A stretch of DNA of 64,000 nt from Aquabacterium sp. CECT 9606 (GTDB taxonomy: Bacteria > Pseudomonadota > Gammaproteobacteria > Burkholderiales > Burkholderiaceae_C). This document shows positions 38,000 through 47,684 of the stretch, one piece after another. The stretch is from the NCBI RefSeq assembly GCF_918741295.1, contig NZ_CAKKNB010000001.1, forward strand, positions 372,001-436,000. The letters are read 5' to 3'. Each line of letters starts with the position of its first letter. Within the stretch, counting starts at the first letter, position 1. A program made the position numbers and the translations under genes. The notes beneath the pieces are model-generated. The model saw only the letters and a program-made list of their open reading frames with translations, was not told the origin of the DNA and did no database searches.

Positions 38000-38016
38000 T
38001 TGATTTGAAAGGCAAG

Positions 38017-40044
38017 ATGAGTCAACTGCGACATGCCCTGGCGCTGGGCTGGGTGGGCGCGGCCTTGCTGATGGGCATGGCCCAGGCCCAGACGGCGCAA
38101 AAGCCCTCGTTTTACCGGGCCCGCCAACAGTCACCACTGGCCTCCAGCCAAGGGCAAAAGCCGGCGGACCCGACGCCCTTCCTGGCCCGCATCGACAGCC
38201 GGGCCGCGTTCGACCGCATGGCGCGGGTCCATGACGCGGGCTCGGCCTTCGAGCTGCCACACCTGATCTTCGTCATCGACCGGCACCACCATGACCAGGT
38301 TTACTACGTCAACACGCGCCGGTATGACTTGCATGAGCAGTTCATCAATGGGCTGCGGCTGACCAACGACACCTCGCGGGCGGCGCTGGCCGCCAATTAC
38401 CGCCAGCCCGATCGGCGTTTCCTGTTCGGCACCTTGAGCTGGCAGCCCCGCCTGGACCGCTGGACCTTCGAGTTCTGGGAGGGCGACCAACTGACGGCCG
38501 GCTTGCTGAGCACCGCGCAGTCGCGTTTGCAGGCCACCTTCTTCGCGCCCCTGGTGTTCAAGACCAATGCCAACCAGCACCTGGCCGCGGCGCAGGAAGC
38601 CGGCATCAAGGCCGTGACCCAAGAGCAGATCCTCCAGGATCAGCCCTTCTTGCCCTTGAACGTGGGCGTGGCGCGTGGCCGCTTGCGCCTGATCGACTCG
38701 GTGGACGCCACACCCGACATCGAGCCCGACGACATCGTGGTGCTGCGCGAGGTGCCCCTGAGTTTGCCGCCCGTGGCGGGTGTGCTCACCGTGCGCGCCT
38801 CGACCGTGCTGTCCCACGTCAACCTGCTGGCCAAGGGCTGGGGCATTCCCAATGCTTTTGTGCGCGATGCCTTTGGACAACTGGCCACGCTGAACGGCCA
38901 ATGGGTGGAGTTGCGCGTCACGCGATCGGACTACGCGGTGCGCGTGGTCGACAGGCCGACGCAGGCACCAAGGGTGGAGGCGCCGTTCGTGCCCGTGCCC
39001 ACGCTGACACGGCTGGGCTTGACGCCGCTGCGGCAACTGCGGGTGAGGGACAAGGTGCATTGCGGCGCGAAGGCGGCCAGGCTGGGTGAATTGGCCGCGG
39101 CCTTCGATGCCCGCCAGCCCAAGGGCATCGCGCCCGTGCCCGATGGCTTTTGCATCCCCTTTGCGCACTACGCGGAGTTCATCCGGTCCCACGCCGTTGC
39201 CCAGCGCATTGCACAGGCCGAGCAGACGCCGGGCTTCGACACCGACGTGTCAGTGCGCCGGCCCGTGCTGGAGGCACTGCGCCATGACCTGGCGCAACTG
39301 CCTTTCGACACGCCGCACGCCGCGGCCTGGAAAGCGCAGTGGCAGGCCCATTGGCAAGGCGCCCTGGGCCAAGCGGGCGTGTTCGTGCGCAGCTCGTCCA
39401 ACTCTGAAGACCTGCCTCGCTTCAGTGGCGCTGGCCTTTACGCCACCGTGCCCAATGTGAAGGATGCCGATGGCCTGACGCGGGCCGTGCAGTCGGTGTG
39501 GGCCTCGGTGTTCAGCCCCGAGGCCTACGAGGCCCGGCGCCATGCCCGCATCCCACACGACCGCGTCGTGATGGCCGTGCTGGTGCAGCGCGCGGTCGAT
39601 GCCCACAGCGCTGGTGTGATGCTCACCCGCGACCCTTTCGACGCCACCCACCGCGACACCACGATGATCACGGCCAAGCGTGGCCTGGGTGGCCGGGTGG
39701 TGGAAGGCAAGCTGGTGGCCGAGCAGGTGCTCTACAACCGGCGCGACAAGGCCGTGCAGGTGCTCACGCGGTCGGCCGAGGACACGGCTTTGCGGCTGGA
39801 TGCGCAAGGCGGCGTCAAGGAGGTGCCCATCGAGCCCCAGGCCCGCGCAGTGCTGAGCGACGAACTGGTGGCGCGGCTGGCCCAGGCGGGCGAGCTGGTC
39901 AAGCGCACGCTGGGCGGAGCCGATCAAGACATTGAATGGGCCATCAATGGCCAGGGCCAGGTCGTGATCCTGCAGTCGCGGCCCTTCGTGGACCGGGCCC
40001 GGCTCAAGCCGGTGCCAGCGCCGCGGGCAGCACTTCTTCGATGA
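38017..40044 (+). CDS. Exported PEP-synthase/glucan-dikinase-like protein
   Basis: The 675-residue protein begins with a signal peptide ending in AQA (residue 24). A novel N-terminal region covers about 25-200. A phosphohistidine-type domain follows, with the likely mobile histidine at 267 in STVLSHVNLLAKGWGIPN, and the C-terminal half is an ATP-grasp domain (CGAKAARLGEL, FVRSSSNSEDLPRFSGAGLY, SAGVMLTRDPF, VVILQSRPF). The PEP/pyruvate barrel is absent. The His-then-ATP-grasp order is that of plant glucan water dikinases, not of pyruvate phosphate dikinase, and the export signal is odd for an ATP-dependent enzyme. AAGGCAAG precedes the chosen ATG; a TTG at 38005 is less likely. The last 41 bases overlap the opposing LysR gene. 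Confidence 0.8.
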   Translation: MSQLRHALALGWVGAALLMGMAQAQTAQKPSFYRARQQSPLASSQGQKPADPTPFLARIDSRAAFDRMARVHDAGSAFELPHLIFVIDRHHHDQVYYVNTRRYDLHEQFINGLRLTNDTSRAALAANYRQPDRRFLFGTLSWQPRLDRWTFEFWEGDQLTAGLLSTAQSRLQATFFAPLVFKTNANQHLAAAQEAGIKAVTQEQILQDQPFLPLNVGVARGRLRLIDSVDATPDIEPDDIVVLREVPLSLPPVAGVLTVRASTVLSHVNLLAKGWGIPNAFVRDAFGQLATLNGQWVELRVTRSDYAVRVVDRPTQAPRVEAPFVPVPTLTRLGLTPLRQLRVRDKVHCGAKAARLGELAAAFDARQPKGIAPVPDGFCIPFAHYAEFIRSHAVAQRIAQAEQTPGFDTDVSVRRPVLEALRHDLAQLPFDTPHAAAWKAQWQAHWQGALGQAGVFVRSSSNSEDLPRFSGAGLYATVPNVKDADGLTRAVQSVWASVFSPEAYEARRHARIPHDRVVMAVLVQRAVDAHSAGVMLTRDPFDATHRDTTMITAKRGLGGRVVEGKLVAEQVLYNRRDKAVQVLTRSAEDTALRLDAQGGVKEVPIEPQARAVLSDELVARLAQAGELVKRTLGGADQDIEWAINGQGQVVILQSRPFVDRARLKPVPAPRAALLR

Positions 40045-40963
40045 ATTGCCGCATGGCCTGAACGCGGCGGCTGCTGCGCAGGTCGCGGTGGTAGATCAAC
40101 CAGAGATCGCGCGCCAGCGCACTGGTGTCCACCGGCAATTTGACCAGCGCGGCATGGCTGCGCGCCAGGTAGTCGGGCAACGCGCCCACGCCCATGCCCT
40201 GCACCACGGCCACCATCTGCGCCATGGCGCTGTTGCTGGTGAAGACGGGTGGGCGCTGGTCGGCATAAGCGCGCGCCATCCATTGGGCGATGGGCAGGTG
40301 GCGCCAGGTGCTGTCCCAGCTGACGTGGGGCAGTTGCGTCCAGTCCAGCGTGGCGGTGTCCAGGCCTTGAAGCAGGCTGGGCGCGGCGTAAAGGCTGAAG
40401 GGCACGCTGGCCACCCGGTGCATGACGTGGTCGCCTTGGCCGCCGGGCATCGCGGGGTCCATCATGCGCAGGGCCAGGTCGGCCTCGCGGCGGGTCAGGT
40501 CAGCCTGTGTGTGGCCCAGCACCAGCTCAACCCGCAGGCCGGGGTGGCGCGTTTGCAGTTGAGGCAGCTTGGCGGTGAGCAGGTGCACGCCCATGCTGTC
40601 GGAAGCGGCCAGGCGCACCAGGCCCGTGACTTTGTCGGCCTCGCCGGCCACGCTGCTGCGGCGCTCGACCGCCTGGGTGCTGCGCTCGACTTCGGCCACG
40701 CGGTCGAACAGTTCGCTGCCCGCGTCGGTCAGCAGATAGCCGGTGGACAGGCGCACGAACAGGCGCATGTTCAGGCGCTTCTCGAGGGCGCCGATGTGGC
40801 GCGACACCGTGGAGGCACTGGTGCCCAACTGCAGCGCCGCACGAGAGAGACCGCCATGCCGGGCCACGGCCAGGAAGTACTTCAGGTCGTTCCAGTCAAA
40901 GCCGGACGCGCTGTCGGCGTCGGGGGTGCTAAGGCTTTGCATTTGTGGAAAACGCTTTTGCAT
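40004..40963 (-). CDS. LysR family transcriptional regulator
   Basis: The 319-residue protein has an N-terminal winged helix-turn-helix (DLKYFLAVARHGGLSRAA, then TSASTVSRHIGALEKRL) and a periplasmic-binding-protein-like effector domain. It is divergent from the EamA transporter 45 bases away, so control of that gene is likely. Starts at 40963 or 40942 are both possible; neither has a clear ribosome site. The 3' end overlaps the dikinase-like gene. Confidence 0.92.
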   Translation of the reverse strand: MQKRFPQMQSLSTPDADSASGFDWNDLKYFLAVARHGGLSRAALQLGTSASTVSRHIGALEKRLNMRLFVRLSTGYLLTDAGSELFDRVAEVERSTQAVERRSSVAGEADKVTGLVRLAASDSMGVHLLTAKLPQLQTRHPGLRVELVLGHTQADLTRREADLALRMMDPAMPGGQGDHVMHRVASVPFSLYAAPSLLQGLDTATLDWTQLPHVSWDSTWRHLPIAQWMARAYADQRPPVFTSNSAMAQMVAVVQGMGVGALPDYLARSHAALVKLPVDTSALARDLWLIYHRDLRSSRRVQAMRQFIEEVLPAALAPA

Positions 40964-41008
40964 GGACTGGCTTGCATGAAGGCTGGCCAGGGATGATAGT
41001 CGTCCACC

Positions 41009-41941
41009 ATGAACTTCGTTTACCTGCGCCTTGTCCTGACCGCCCTGATGTGGGCGGGCATGTTCCACGTTGGCCAATACGCGGTGGCCCACATGTCGCC
41101 CCTGTCGGCCGCCGCCTGGCGCTTTGGCCTGGCCGCGCTGATCTTCCTGCCGCTGGTGGCCTGGCGCGAGGGCTGGTCCTTCGATGGCCTGCGGCGCAAC
41201 GCCCTGGTGCTCACCGTGATGGCGGTGGTCGGCGTGTTCGGCTTCAACATGGGCTTGTTTTATGGGCTGCAGGCCACCTCGGCCGTGAACGGCGCCTTGA
41301 TCGTGGGCGTGAACCCGGCCCTCACGGCGGTGCTGGCCGCCTTCATCAACCGGCGCTTGCCCAGCGCCGCGCAGGTGGTGGGGCTGGTGCTGGGCTTGAT
41401 CGGGGTGGTGGTGGTCGTCAGCCATGGCTCGTGGGCCATGCTGGCCTCACTGCACGTGGCCTCGGGCGATGCGCTGGTCTTGCTGGGCGCGCTGTGCTGG
41501 GCCATCTACACGGTCTTGCCGCAGCGTTTCGTCAAGGGCTTGTCGTCGGTGCAGGTCGCGGCCAGCACGGTCACGGGCGGCGCGGTGCTGATGGTGGCCT
41601 TTGCTTCCGTGGCCACGACCGACCTGGTGCAATGGCCGTCGTGGCCCATGTTGGCGGCCATCGGCTTCATGGGCATCTTCGGTTCGGTGCTGGCTTACCT
41701 GTGGTGGAACGACGGCATCAAGGTGGTCGGCCCGACACAGGCCGCCATCTTCATGAACTTCGTGCCCTTGTTCGCTACGCTGATCGGTGTGCTGCGCGGC
41801 CAGCATGTCGGGGGCGCGCAATGGCTGGGGGCCGCCCTGGTGGTGGGTGGCGTGCTGGTGTCGGCCTTGTGGAAGAAAAAAGTCGAGTTGCCCAATGTGG
41901 TCCCTCAAGGGGCTGCCAGCCAGCAGCTTTGCAAAGCTTGA
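41009..41941 (+). CDS. EamA/DMT family transporter
   Basis: The 310-residue membrane protein has ten hydrophobic helices in two EamA repeats; the second repeat ends in a KKK-type basic tail. Such proteins export amino acids or metabolites. The LysR gene is directly divergent and probably responds to the transported compound. It ends one base before the M48 gene, tail to tail. Confidence 0.9.
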   Translation: MNFVYLRLVLTALMWAGMFHVGQYAVAHMSPLSAAAWRFGLAALIFLPLVAWREGWSFDGLRRNALVLTVMAVVGVFGFNMGLFYGLQATSAVNGALIVGVNPALTAVLAAFINRRLPSAAQVVGLVLGLIGVVVVVSHGSWAMLASLHVASGDALVLLGALCWAIYTVLPQRFVKGLSSVQVAASTVTGGAVLMVAFASVATTDLVQWPSWPMLAAIGFMGIFGSVLAYLWWNDGIKVVGPTQAAIFMNFVPLFATLIGVLRGQHVGGAQWLGAALVVGGVLVSALWKKKVELPNVVPQGAASQQLCKA

Positions 41942-43456
41942 TCAGTCGATGACCTTGACCGTTTGCCCCGCCTTGGGCTCACCCTCGGCATACACGCCGT
42001 TGATCAGGCGCAGTTGCTGCTCGGCCATGGCCAGGCCGGGTGATTGTTTGGCCAGTTGCTGGAAGCCGCCCTTGGGGTAGGCCACCAGCTTGATCGCCCA
42101 GGGGCGCGCTGCGGCGCGGTCGGCGGCGGTCAGGGCCCGGAAGGAGTTTTCGGCTTCGCGCAATGGTGCGGCCGCGCGCTGCAGGGCAGCCGCATCTTTG
42201 GCGGCATAGCCCAGCAGGTAGTGGTGGTTGGCCGGACCGGTCACCACCGTGGCCTCCAGCCTTTGCGCCTGCCCTTGCTGGTTGCGCCGCGCCCCGACAA
42301 AGTGGGTGGCCGGCAGACCACCACTCAAGGTTCGGGGCTCCGTGCGGCCTTGCTCGGGCTTGAGCACGTTGCGGATGATGTCTTCATGCGTGCTGCCCGC
42401 CTCGGCCGGGATGGATTTGATGACCAGCCCGGCATCGGCGGCGGCATTGAGCAAGGCGATGGATTGCGAGGTGTTCTGGATCTTCCAGCCTTCAGGGGCG
42501 GTCACTGCGATGCCCAGGGGCTCGTGGTAGAAATTTCGGCCTCGTGTCAGCCCCTGCTCGCGGCTTTCGCCAAAGGTCATGCCCTTGATGGTGTCCAGGT
42601 AACGGCTGCGGCCATCGTCGCTGTAGTTGCTGCTGGGGTAGTTGGCCGCGATCTGGGTGATGTCCTGCAGGCGCTTGTCATTGCTGGGGTGCGATGACAG
42701 CCAGTTGCCGTGGGCGCCCGGGGTGCGGCCCTCGGCCCGGGCTGTGTCGTCGGCAAAGCGCTCCTGGTCCTTCAGCACCTTGATCACATCGACCATGTTC
42801 TGCGGGTTGTAGTGGTTGCGCGCCAGGTACTCGGCGCCCAGCTGGTCGGCCTGGGTTTCCTGGTCGCGGCTGTACGAGGCGATGTAGCCCGCGGCCACGT
42901 TCTGTGACAACTGGCTGGCCAGTTGTCCGGCCCCGCCCATGCCCTGGCTTTCGAGCACGGCGCCCAGCAGGCTGGCGGCCAGCACGCCAAAGCCGGCGGT
43001 TTGCTGCCGGGTGGCGCGCTGCGCGCCATGGCGGGCGGTGACGTGGCCGATCTCATGGCCGATCACGCCGGCCAGGTGGGCCTCGCTGTCCATGTAGGCC
43101 ATGATGCCGCGCGTGACGTACACGTAGCCGCCGGGCAGGGCGAAGGCGTTGATCTCGGGGCTGTCCAGCACGGTGAAGTGCCAGGTGATGGTGTTGCGGT
43201 GCGACTGTTGGGCCAGGCGCTGGCCCAAAGCGTTGACGTAGGCCTGGACCTTGGGGTTGTCGTAAACGCCGTATTCCTTCAAGACCTGCTGGTGGCCTTT
43301 TTCGCCTTCGGCGATCTCGCTTTTCTCGTCCATCACCGTGCGCTCGGACAGGCCCGTCACGGGGTTGGTGACGGTGGCACAGCTGGCGAGCAGGGTGGCG
43401 GTCAGCAGCCAGGGCAGGAGCCGGGCGCGCGGGAAAGAGTGGGTGTCGGTGCTCAT
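41942..43456 (-). CDS. M48 family metalloprotease, lipoprotein (BepA/Oma1-like)
   Basis: The 504-residue protein has a lipobox, LLASC, with the acylated cysteine at 26, so it sits in the periplasm on a membrane. The zinc site is HEIGH (134-138) with the third ligand in QETQADQLGAEYL. Such proteases degrade misassembled outer-membrane proteins. The ATG at 43456 is chosen because the lipoprotein signal starts there. It is followed 16 bases upstream on the same strand by the phosphoesterase. Confidence 0.9.
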   Translation of the reverse strand: MSTDTHSFPRARLLPWLLTATLLASCATVTNPVTGLSERTVMDEKSEIAEGEKGHQQVLKEYGVYDNPKVQAYVNALGQRLAQQSHRNTITWHFTVLDSPEINAFALPGGYVYVTRGIMAYMDSEAHLAGVIGHEIGHVTARHGAQRATRQQTAGFGVLAASLLGAVLESQGMGGAGQLASQLSQNVAAGYIASYSRDQETQADQLGAEYLARNHYNPQNMVDVIKVLKDQERFADDTARAEGRTPGAHGNWLSSHPSNDKRLQDITQIAANYPSSNYSDDGRSRYLDTIKGMTFGESREQGLTRGRNFYHEPLGIAVTAPEGWKIQNTSQSIALLNAAADAGLVIKSIPAEAGSTHEDIIRNVLKPEQGRTEPRTLSGGLPATHFVGARRNQQGQAQRLEATVVTGPANHHYLLGYAAKDAAALQRAAAPLREAENSFRALTAADRAAARPWAIKLVAYPKGGFQQLAKQSPGLAMAEQQLRLINGVYAEGEPKAGQTVKVID

Positions 43457-43472
43457 CACCAGCATGATAGTT

Positions 43473-44285
43473 TCAGGCCAGCTGGATGACCAAGTCGTCG
43501 CGGAAGGCAGCCTGCTCGCCCTTGCTGGCATAGCCCCGGGGGTTGGCCACCACACGGCATCCCCGGTGCTGGTAGTCGTGGGCGCAATGCAGGTGGCCGT
43601 GGGCCCACACCTGGGCCAGTGGCAGCAGGTCGTCGTGCGAATTGCAAAAGCCGGCCGTTCCGGGCATCAGGCCATAGCGGGGATCGGCGCTTTGCAAGGT
43701 GGGCGCGAAATGCGTGACCACCACGGTGCTGCCCTCGAAAGGCACCGACAGCGCCTGGCGCAACCAGGCCTGGCATTGCAGTGACATCTCGCGGATGGCT
43801 TCGGCCAGCACAGGCTCGCCTTGCTTGAGCGTGGTGTTCTTGCGCAGGTAGAAATTCGCGGCCCTGAAGGCCTTGTCGCGCACCTGCAGCTGCTTGGTCA
43901 GCGGGGCTTGCGGGTCCACCAGCGCGTCGAAGTCGCTCCACAGCGTGGTGCCCACGAAGCGCACCGAGCCCAGCTTGACCACCTCGCGATCCAGCCAGGT
44001 GATGCCGTGGCGTTGGCAGGTGGCCTGCAGGCGCGCATAAGTCTCGTCGAACTCCAGGCCATCAAACTCGTGGTTGCCAGGCACGAAGAGCACGTGCTTC
44101 CAGGGGGCGTTGGGCGCCAGCGTTGAAAAGCGGGCCAAGCCGAAATCGTCGTCTGCCAAACGCGAGCCGCTCTGGTAGGAGCCGATGTCGCCGGCCAGCA
44201 CGAGCACGTCCGCACCGGGCGCGGCCTTGGGCTGGAAATCGGGGTATCGCTCCAGGTGGAGGTCGGACATCAACTGTAGGCGCAT
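43473..44285 (-). CDS. Calcineurin-like metallophosphoesterase
   Basis: The 270-residue protein shows all five metal-site blocks in order: SDLHLE, AGDIG, GNHEF, THFAP and WAHGHLH. It has no signal peptide and should act in the cytoplasm. The substrate is not predicted; such proteins cleave phosphoesters, phosphodiesters or nucleotides. The start is taken at 44285, where the first metal motif begins five residues later; the long open extension upstream overlaps the transporter gene. It lies 11 bases after the NarK-type gene on the same strand. Confidence 0.9.
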   Translation of the reverse strand: MRLQLMSDLHLERYPDFQPKAAPGADVLVLAGDIGSYQSGSRLADDDFGLARFSTLAPNAPWKHVLFVPGNHEFDGLEFDETYARLQATCQRHGITWLDREVVKLGSVRFVGTTLWSDFDALVDPQAPLTKQLQVRDKAFRAANFYLRKNTTLKQGEPVLAEAIREMSLQCQAWLRQALSVPFEGSTVVVTHFAPTLQSADPRYGLMPGTAGFCNSHDDLLPLAQVWAHGHLHCAHDYQHRGCRVVANPRGYASKGEQAAFRDDLVIQLA

Positions 44286-44296
44286 CGCGCCGCAGT

Positions 44297-45547
44297 CTAT
44301 ACGAGGCTGCTTTTCCCCCTGTTGCCAAGGGCCGCCGTGGGCCGCGCCCGGCCGCCCTTCTCGGCCCAGGTGCGCGTCCACCGGACCTGCACCGTGCGCA
44401 GCATCAGCAGCATCAAGGCGGCCAGCACGGCGAAGGCGATGAAGCCCCACAGATAATTGCCGGTGAGCTGTTTGGACTGCCCCATGGCATTGGGGATGAA
44501 GCCACCCCCCAGGGCGCCGATCTCGCCGATCATCGAGCCGGCCACCGCGGTGGTCAAAGGCCAGCGCAAAGGCACCAGCTGGAACAAGGCCCCGTTGCCC
44601 GCTCCCAGGGCCGCGAAGCACAGCATGAAGAGCAAGGTGGTCGCGGTGACGGATGAGCCCGCCATGCCGCACAACACCAACGTGATGCACACCAGCACCA
44701 GCACGCCGCTCAGGGTGTTGATGCCGCCAATGCGGTCGGACACATAGCCGCCCACCACCCGCACCGCCGAGCCCATCAAGGTGGCCAGCATGGTGAGTTG
44801 TCCCGCTTCAACCTTGGTGACCTTGAACTGGTCGTAGAAGTAGGTGGGCAGGAAGCTGGCCAGGCCGATGAAGCCGCCAAAGGTGATGACGTAGATCAGG
44901 CTGAAGGACCAGCCGTCTTTCTCGAACAGGCAGGCAGTGTGCTCGCGCAAGGTCTGGTGTTCTTCGACATCGGGCGGCTCCTTGGCGCAGAACCACATCA
45001 CGATCATGGGCATCAGCATGGTGCCAGCGGCCAGGCCATAGACCGTGGTCCAGCCATACGCAACGGCCAGCGGTGGTGCGAACAGCACGGCCAGTACCGT
45101 GCCCGAGTTGCCCGCGCCGGCAATGCCCATGGCCAGACCCTTGTATTTGGGGGGGAACCAGCCCGATCCCAATGACAGCGCCACCCCAAAACTGCCCCCG
45201 GCGATGCCCAGCAGCACGCCCATGGCCAGGACCTCACCGTGCGTGTTGACGAAGAGGTAGCCATACAAAAGGGCCACAACGATCAGGCTCATCTCGACCA
45301 TCGCCGCGTTCTTGCGGCCGATGTACTGCGAGAGCACGCCCAGCGGAAAGCGCATGAGCGCCCCGGCAATGATGGGCACGGACACCATGAAGCCCTTCTG
45401 GGCGGCGTCCAGGTCGAAAGTCTCGCTGATGAAGGGGGCCATCGCCCCATTCAAGACCCAGATCGCGAACGTGAAGTCGAAGTACAGGAAGGCGGCCAGC
45501 AGGGTGGGCCAGTGTCCTGAGCGCAGGAAAACCTTGAAATCAGCCAC
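44297..45547 (-). CDS. NarK-type nitrate/nitrite MFS transporter
   Basis: The 416-residue protein has twelve hydrophobic helices. The family motif GAGNGALFQLVP is in the second half, and the matching GIAGGSFGVALSLGSGWFP is in the first. The NNP family of transporters carries nitrate in or nitrite out. The C-terminus is basic. No nitrate reductase gene is nearby, so assimilatory or stand-alone use is possible. Confidence 0.88.
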   Translation of the reverse strand: MADFKVFLRSGHWPTLLAAFLYFDFTFAIWVLNGAMAPFISETFDLDAAQKGFMVSVPIIAGALMRFPLGVLSQYIGRKNAAMVEMSLIVVALLYGYLFVNTHGEVLAMGVLLGIAGGSFGVALSLGSGWFPPKYKGLAMGIAGAGNSGTVLAVLFAPPLAVAYGWTTVYGLAAGTMLMPMIVMWFCAKEPPDVEEHQTLREHTACLFEKDGWSFSLIYVITFGGFIGLASFLPTYFYDQFKVTKVEAGQLTMLATLMGSAVRVVGGYVSDRIGGINTLSGVLVLVCITLVLCGMAGSSVTATTLLFMLCFAALGAGNGALFQLVPLRWPLTTAVAGSMIGEIGALGGGFIPNAMGQSKQLTGNYLWGFIAFAVLAALMLLMLRTVQVRWTRTWAEKGGRARPTAALGNRGKSSLV

Positions 45548-45613
45548 GACACGCTCCTGAATGTTCCGGTCATTCGGACAAGCAAGAGCTGTGCGCGTGG
45601 CGGGTCAGTCAGC

Positions 45614-46366
45614 TCAGGTCGCGCCGTGGCACTGCTTGAACTTCTTGCCACTGCCGCAATGGCAGGGGTCGTTGCGACCCAGCTTGGGGGTCTCATGCTT
45701 CACGGTGGTCACCTTGATGCGCTCGGCCACGCCCACTTCGGCCAGGTCCACCACGTCGAACACCAGTTGCTGGATGCCTTCGTCCAGGTTGCGCAAGGGG
45801 TGTTCCTGGTCCAGGGCCTTGGTCATCTCGGCCTGGGTTTCGTCCTGCTCGGGCAAGTGGCGCCACAGTGAATCGAGCAGGTCGGGCACACCGGGCTTGC
45901 CCAAGTCTTCCAGCTGCGGGAAGTTGGCCAGCGCCCATTCGAAGCCGGCCACCCAGTAGCCCAGGCCTTCCATGGCGTCCTTGCCGGTCAGCAAATTGCC
46001 ATCGTCGTCTTCCAGTTGCGGCACGATGGGGTCGAACCAGCTGTTTTCCAGGATGCCGCGCAGGATCTCTTCGCGGCGGCGCTCGATCAGCGCCAGCAGG
46101 CGCGTGTTTTGTGCTGCGGTCCAGCCTTCGGCGGGGGCCGGTACCTGGCCGCTCTCACCAAAGATGGGCGGCAGCCATTGTTCGGGCGTCAACAGCACCG
46201 GTTGCACCAAGATGCCGCACAGGTAGCCGTCCAGCATCACGGCATCGACCGCCTCGAGCGGCGCGGGCACGGCGGCGAGCAGGTCGTCCAGCTCGTTGAT
46301 GTCGGCATCGCTCAAGGGAGGGGCCGAATTGGGCTTGTTGGTGGGTTGGGTGGAAGGCGTGGTCAT
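45614..46366 (-). CDS. UPF0149/YecA-like protein with SEC-C zinc motif
   Basis: The 250-residue protein combines the all-helical UPF0149 domain (about 20-195; [25 protein letters not shown]) with a C-terminal SEC-C motif, [17 protein letters not shown], the same zinc finger found at the end of SecA. In E. coli YecA binds SecA or ribosomes through this tail, so a chaperone-like role is expected. It precedes the cupin gene divergently by 107 bases, in which nothing striking is seen. Confidence 0.9.
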   Translation of the reverse strand: MTTPSTQPTNKPNSAPPLSDADINELDDLLAAVPAPLEAVDAVMLDGYLCGILVQPVLLTPEQWLPPIFGESGQVPAPAEGWTAAQNTRLLALIERRREEILRGILENSWFDPIVPQLEDDDGNLLTGKDAMEGLGYWVAGFEWALANFPQLEDLGKPGVPDLLDSLWRHLPEQDETQAEMTKALDQEHPLRNLDEGIQQLVFDVVDLAEVGVAERIKVTTVKHETPKLGRNDPCHCGSGKKFKQCHGAT

Positions 46367-46473
46367 GGTGGGGGCGAAAGGTCGGGCGGACGGGTGTCCA
46401 AAGAGGGGATTGTGCCGGGAATGCTTTATGCGTTGTCTGTGGAGTCGCTGTCACGGCTCAGAAAGGATGCACC

Positions 46474-46896
46474 ATGCTTGACACCACGTCGACCAAATTT
46501 TCCCACGTCCACCCTGAAGACACGGATTGGCGGTCTGACGGATTGAGGGATTTCTTCCTTTACAAGGACTTGGGGATCGCCGATGCCACCAACGGCAAGG
46601 TGATCGCGCACCTGGTGAAGGCCAACCACGCGCCCGAAACGGGCACCGGATGGCACCGCCACGAGGCCGAGTTCCAGATCGTGATCATGACCAAGGGCTG
46701 GGCCCGCTTCATGTATGAGGACCAGGAAACGCTGGTCAAGGCCGGTGATTGCGTGCACCAGCGCCCGGGCGTTCGCCACTACCTGTTCGATTACTCACCC
46801 GACATGGAATACCTGGAAATCGTCAGCCCGGCGGATTTCAAATCCATCGACGTGGAGCCGGTGTGCGACATACCGGCCCCCACGCCCTGGAAGTGA
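46474..46896 (+). CDS. Cupin domain protein
   Basis: The 140-residue protein is a single cupin barrel: WHRHEAEFQIVIM holds the first metal-binding motif (G-x5-HxH-type with E) and RPGVRHYLFDYS the second. It is cytosolic and has no other domain. Such proteins bind small molecules or carry out simple isomerisations and oxygenations; the ligand is unknown. It ends 7 bases from the convergent GST gene. Confidence 0.85.
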   Translation: MLDTTSTKFSHVHPEDTDWRSDGLRDFFLYKDLGIADATNGKVIAHLVKANHAPETGTGWHRHEAEFQIVIMTKGWARFMYEDQETLVKAGDCVHQRPGVRHYLFDYSPDMEYLEIVSPADFKSIDVEPVCDIPAPTPWK

Positions 46897-46903
46897 ATGC
46901 GAC

Positions 46904-47641
46904 TCAGAACTCCACGTCGAGTTCGTCGATGTTGTCGATCTTCTCGGCCTTGGCGGCGCTGAACCACTCCTTCATCTCCGGCTCCTGCAGCATCAGATTG
47001 CAGTAGTCGGCGCAGGCAGCGTCGAGCTTCACGTCGTACGTGGCGAAGCGTGTACAGACGGGCGCGTACATCGCGTCGGCCACGGTGCGCTTCTTGCCGA
47101 ACAGGTAGGGGCCGCCGTAGGTGTCCAGGCAATCGCGCCAGATGTTGCAAATGTGGTCGATGTCGGCTTGCGCGCGCGACCAGATCTTGAACTTGGGAAA
47201 GTGCCCGCGCAGGTTCATGGGCAAGGATGAGCGCAGCGCGCTGAAGCCCGAATGCATCTCGCCGCAGATGGCGCGGCAGTGCGCCCGCGCCTTGGCATCG
47301 GCTGGCAGCAGGCCGGCCTTGGGGCACACCTCGTTGAGGTATTCGGCGATGGCCAGCGTGTCCCACACCTTGATGCCGTCGTGCGTGAGGCAAGGCACCA
47401 GGATGGAGGATGACAGCAGAAGAATCTCGGCCCGCGTGGACGGATCATCCGGCGGCAGCACGTTCTCCACGAAATCCAGGCCCGAAAAGCGCGTGACCAA
47501 CCAACCCCGCAATGACCATGACGAGTAGTTCTTGCTCGTGATGGTCAGCGTCGTGGTGGTGGTTGGCACCTTGGCCGCCGACTTGGTGGCGACCTTGGGG
47601 GCAGCGCGGGTGCGCGCGGGGGCAGAGGCGGTGGTGGCCAT
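46904..47641 (-). CDS. Glutathione S-transferase family protein
   Basis: The 245-residue protein has a 30-residue low-complexity Ala/Thr leader, then a thioredoxin-like GST fold: TITSKNYSSWSLRGWLV, where the serine near SSWS is the likely glutathione contact, VPCLTHDG and DTLAIAEYLNE. The C-terminal half is the all-helical domain. The leader is unlike a signal peptide. It is divergent from the PHB depolymerase, with an inverted-repeat-rich gap between. Confidence 0.9.
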   Translation of the reverse strand: MATTASAPARTRAAPKVATKSAAKVPTTTTTLTITSKNYSSWSLRGWLVTRFSGLDFVENVLPPDDPSTRAEILLLSSSILVPCLTHDGIKVWDTLAIAEYLNEVCPKAGLLPADAKARAHCRAICGEMHSGFSALRSSLPMNLRGHFPKFKIWSRAQADIDHICNIWRDCLDTYGGPYLFGKKRTVADAMYAPVCTRFATYDVKLDAACADYCNLMLQEPEMKEWFSAAKAEKIDNIDELDVEF

Positions 47642-47684
47642 GGTGTGTGGGTTGAAACGAGTGGCGAAGCCGATGGGGCACACA

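Noticed and set aside
40964..41425. N-terminal extension of the LysR frame
   Set aside because: It is antisense to the EamA gene and has no DNA-binding features; the helix-turn-helix begins just after the ATG at 40963.
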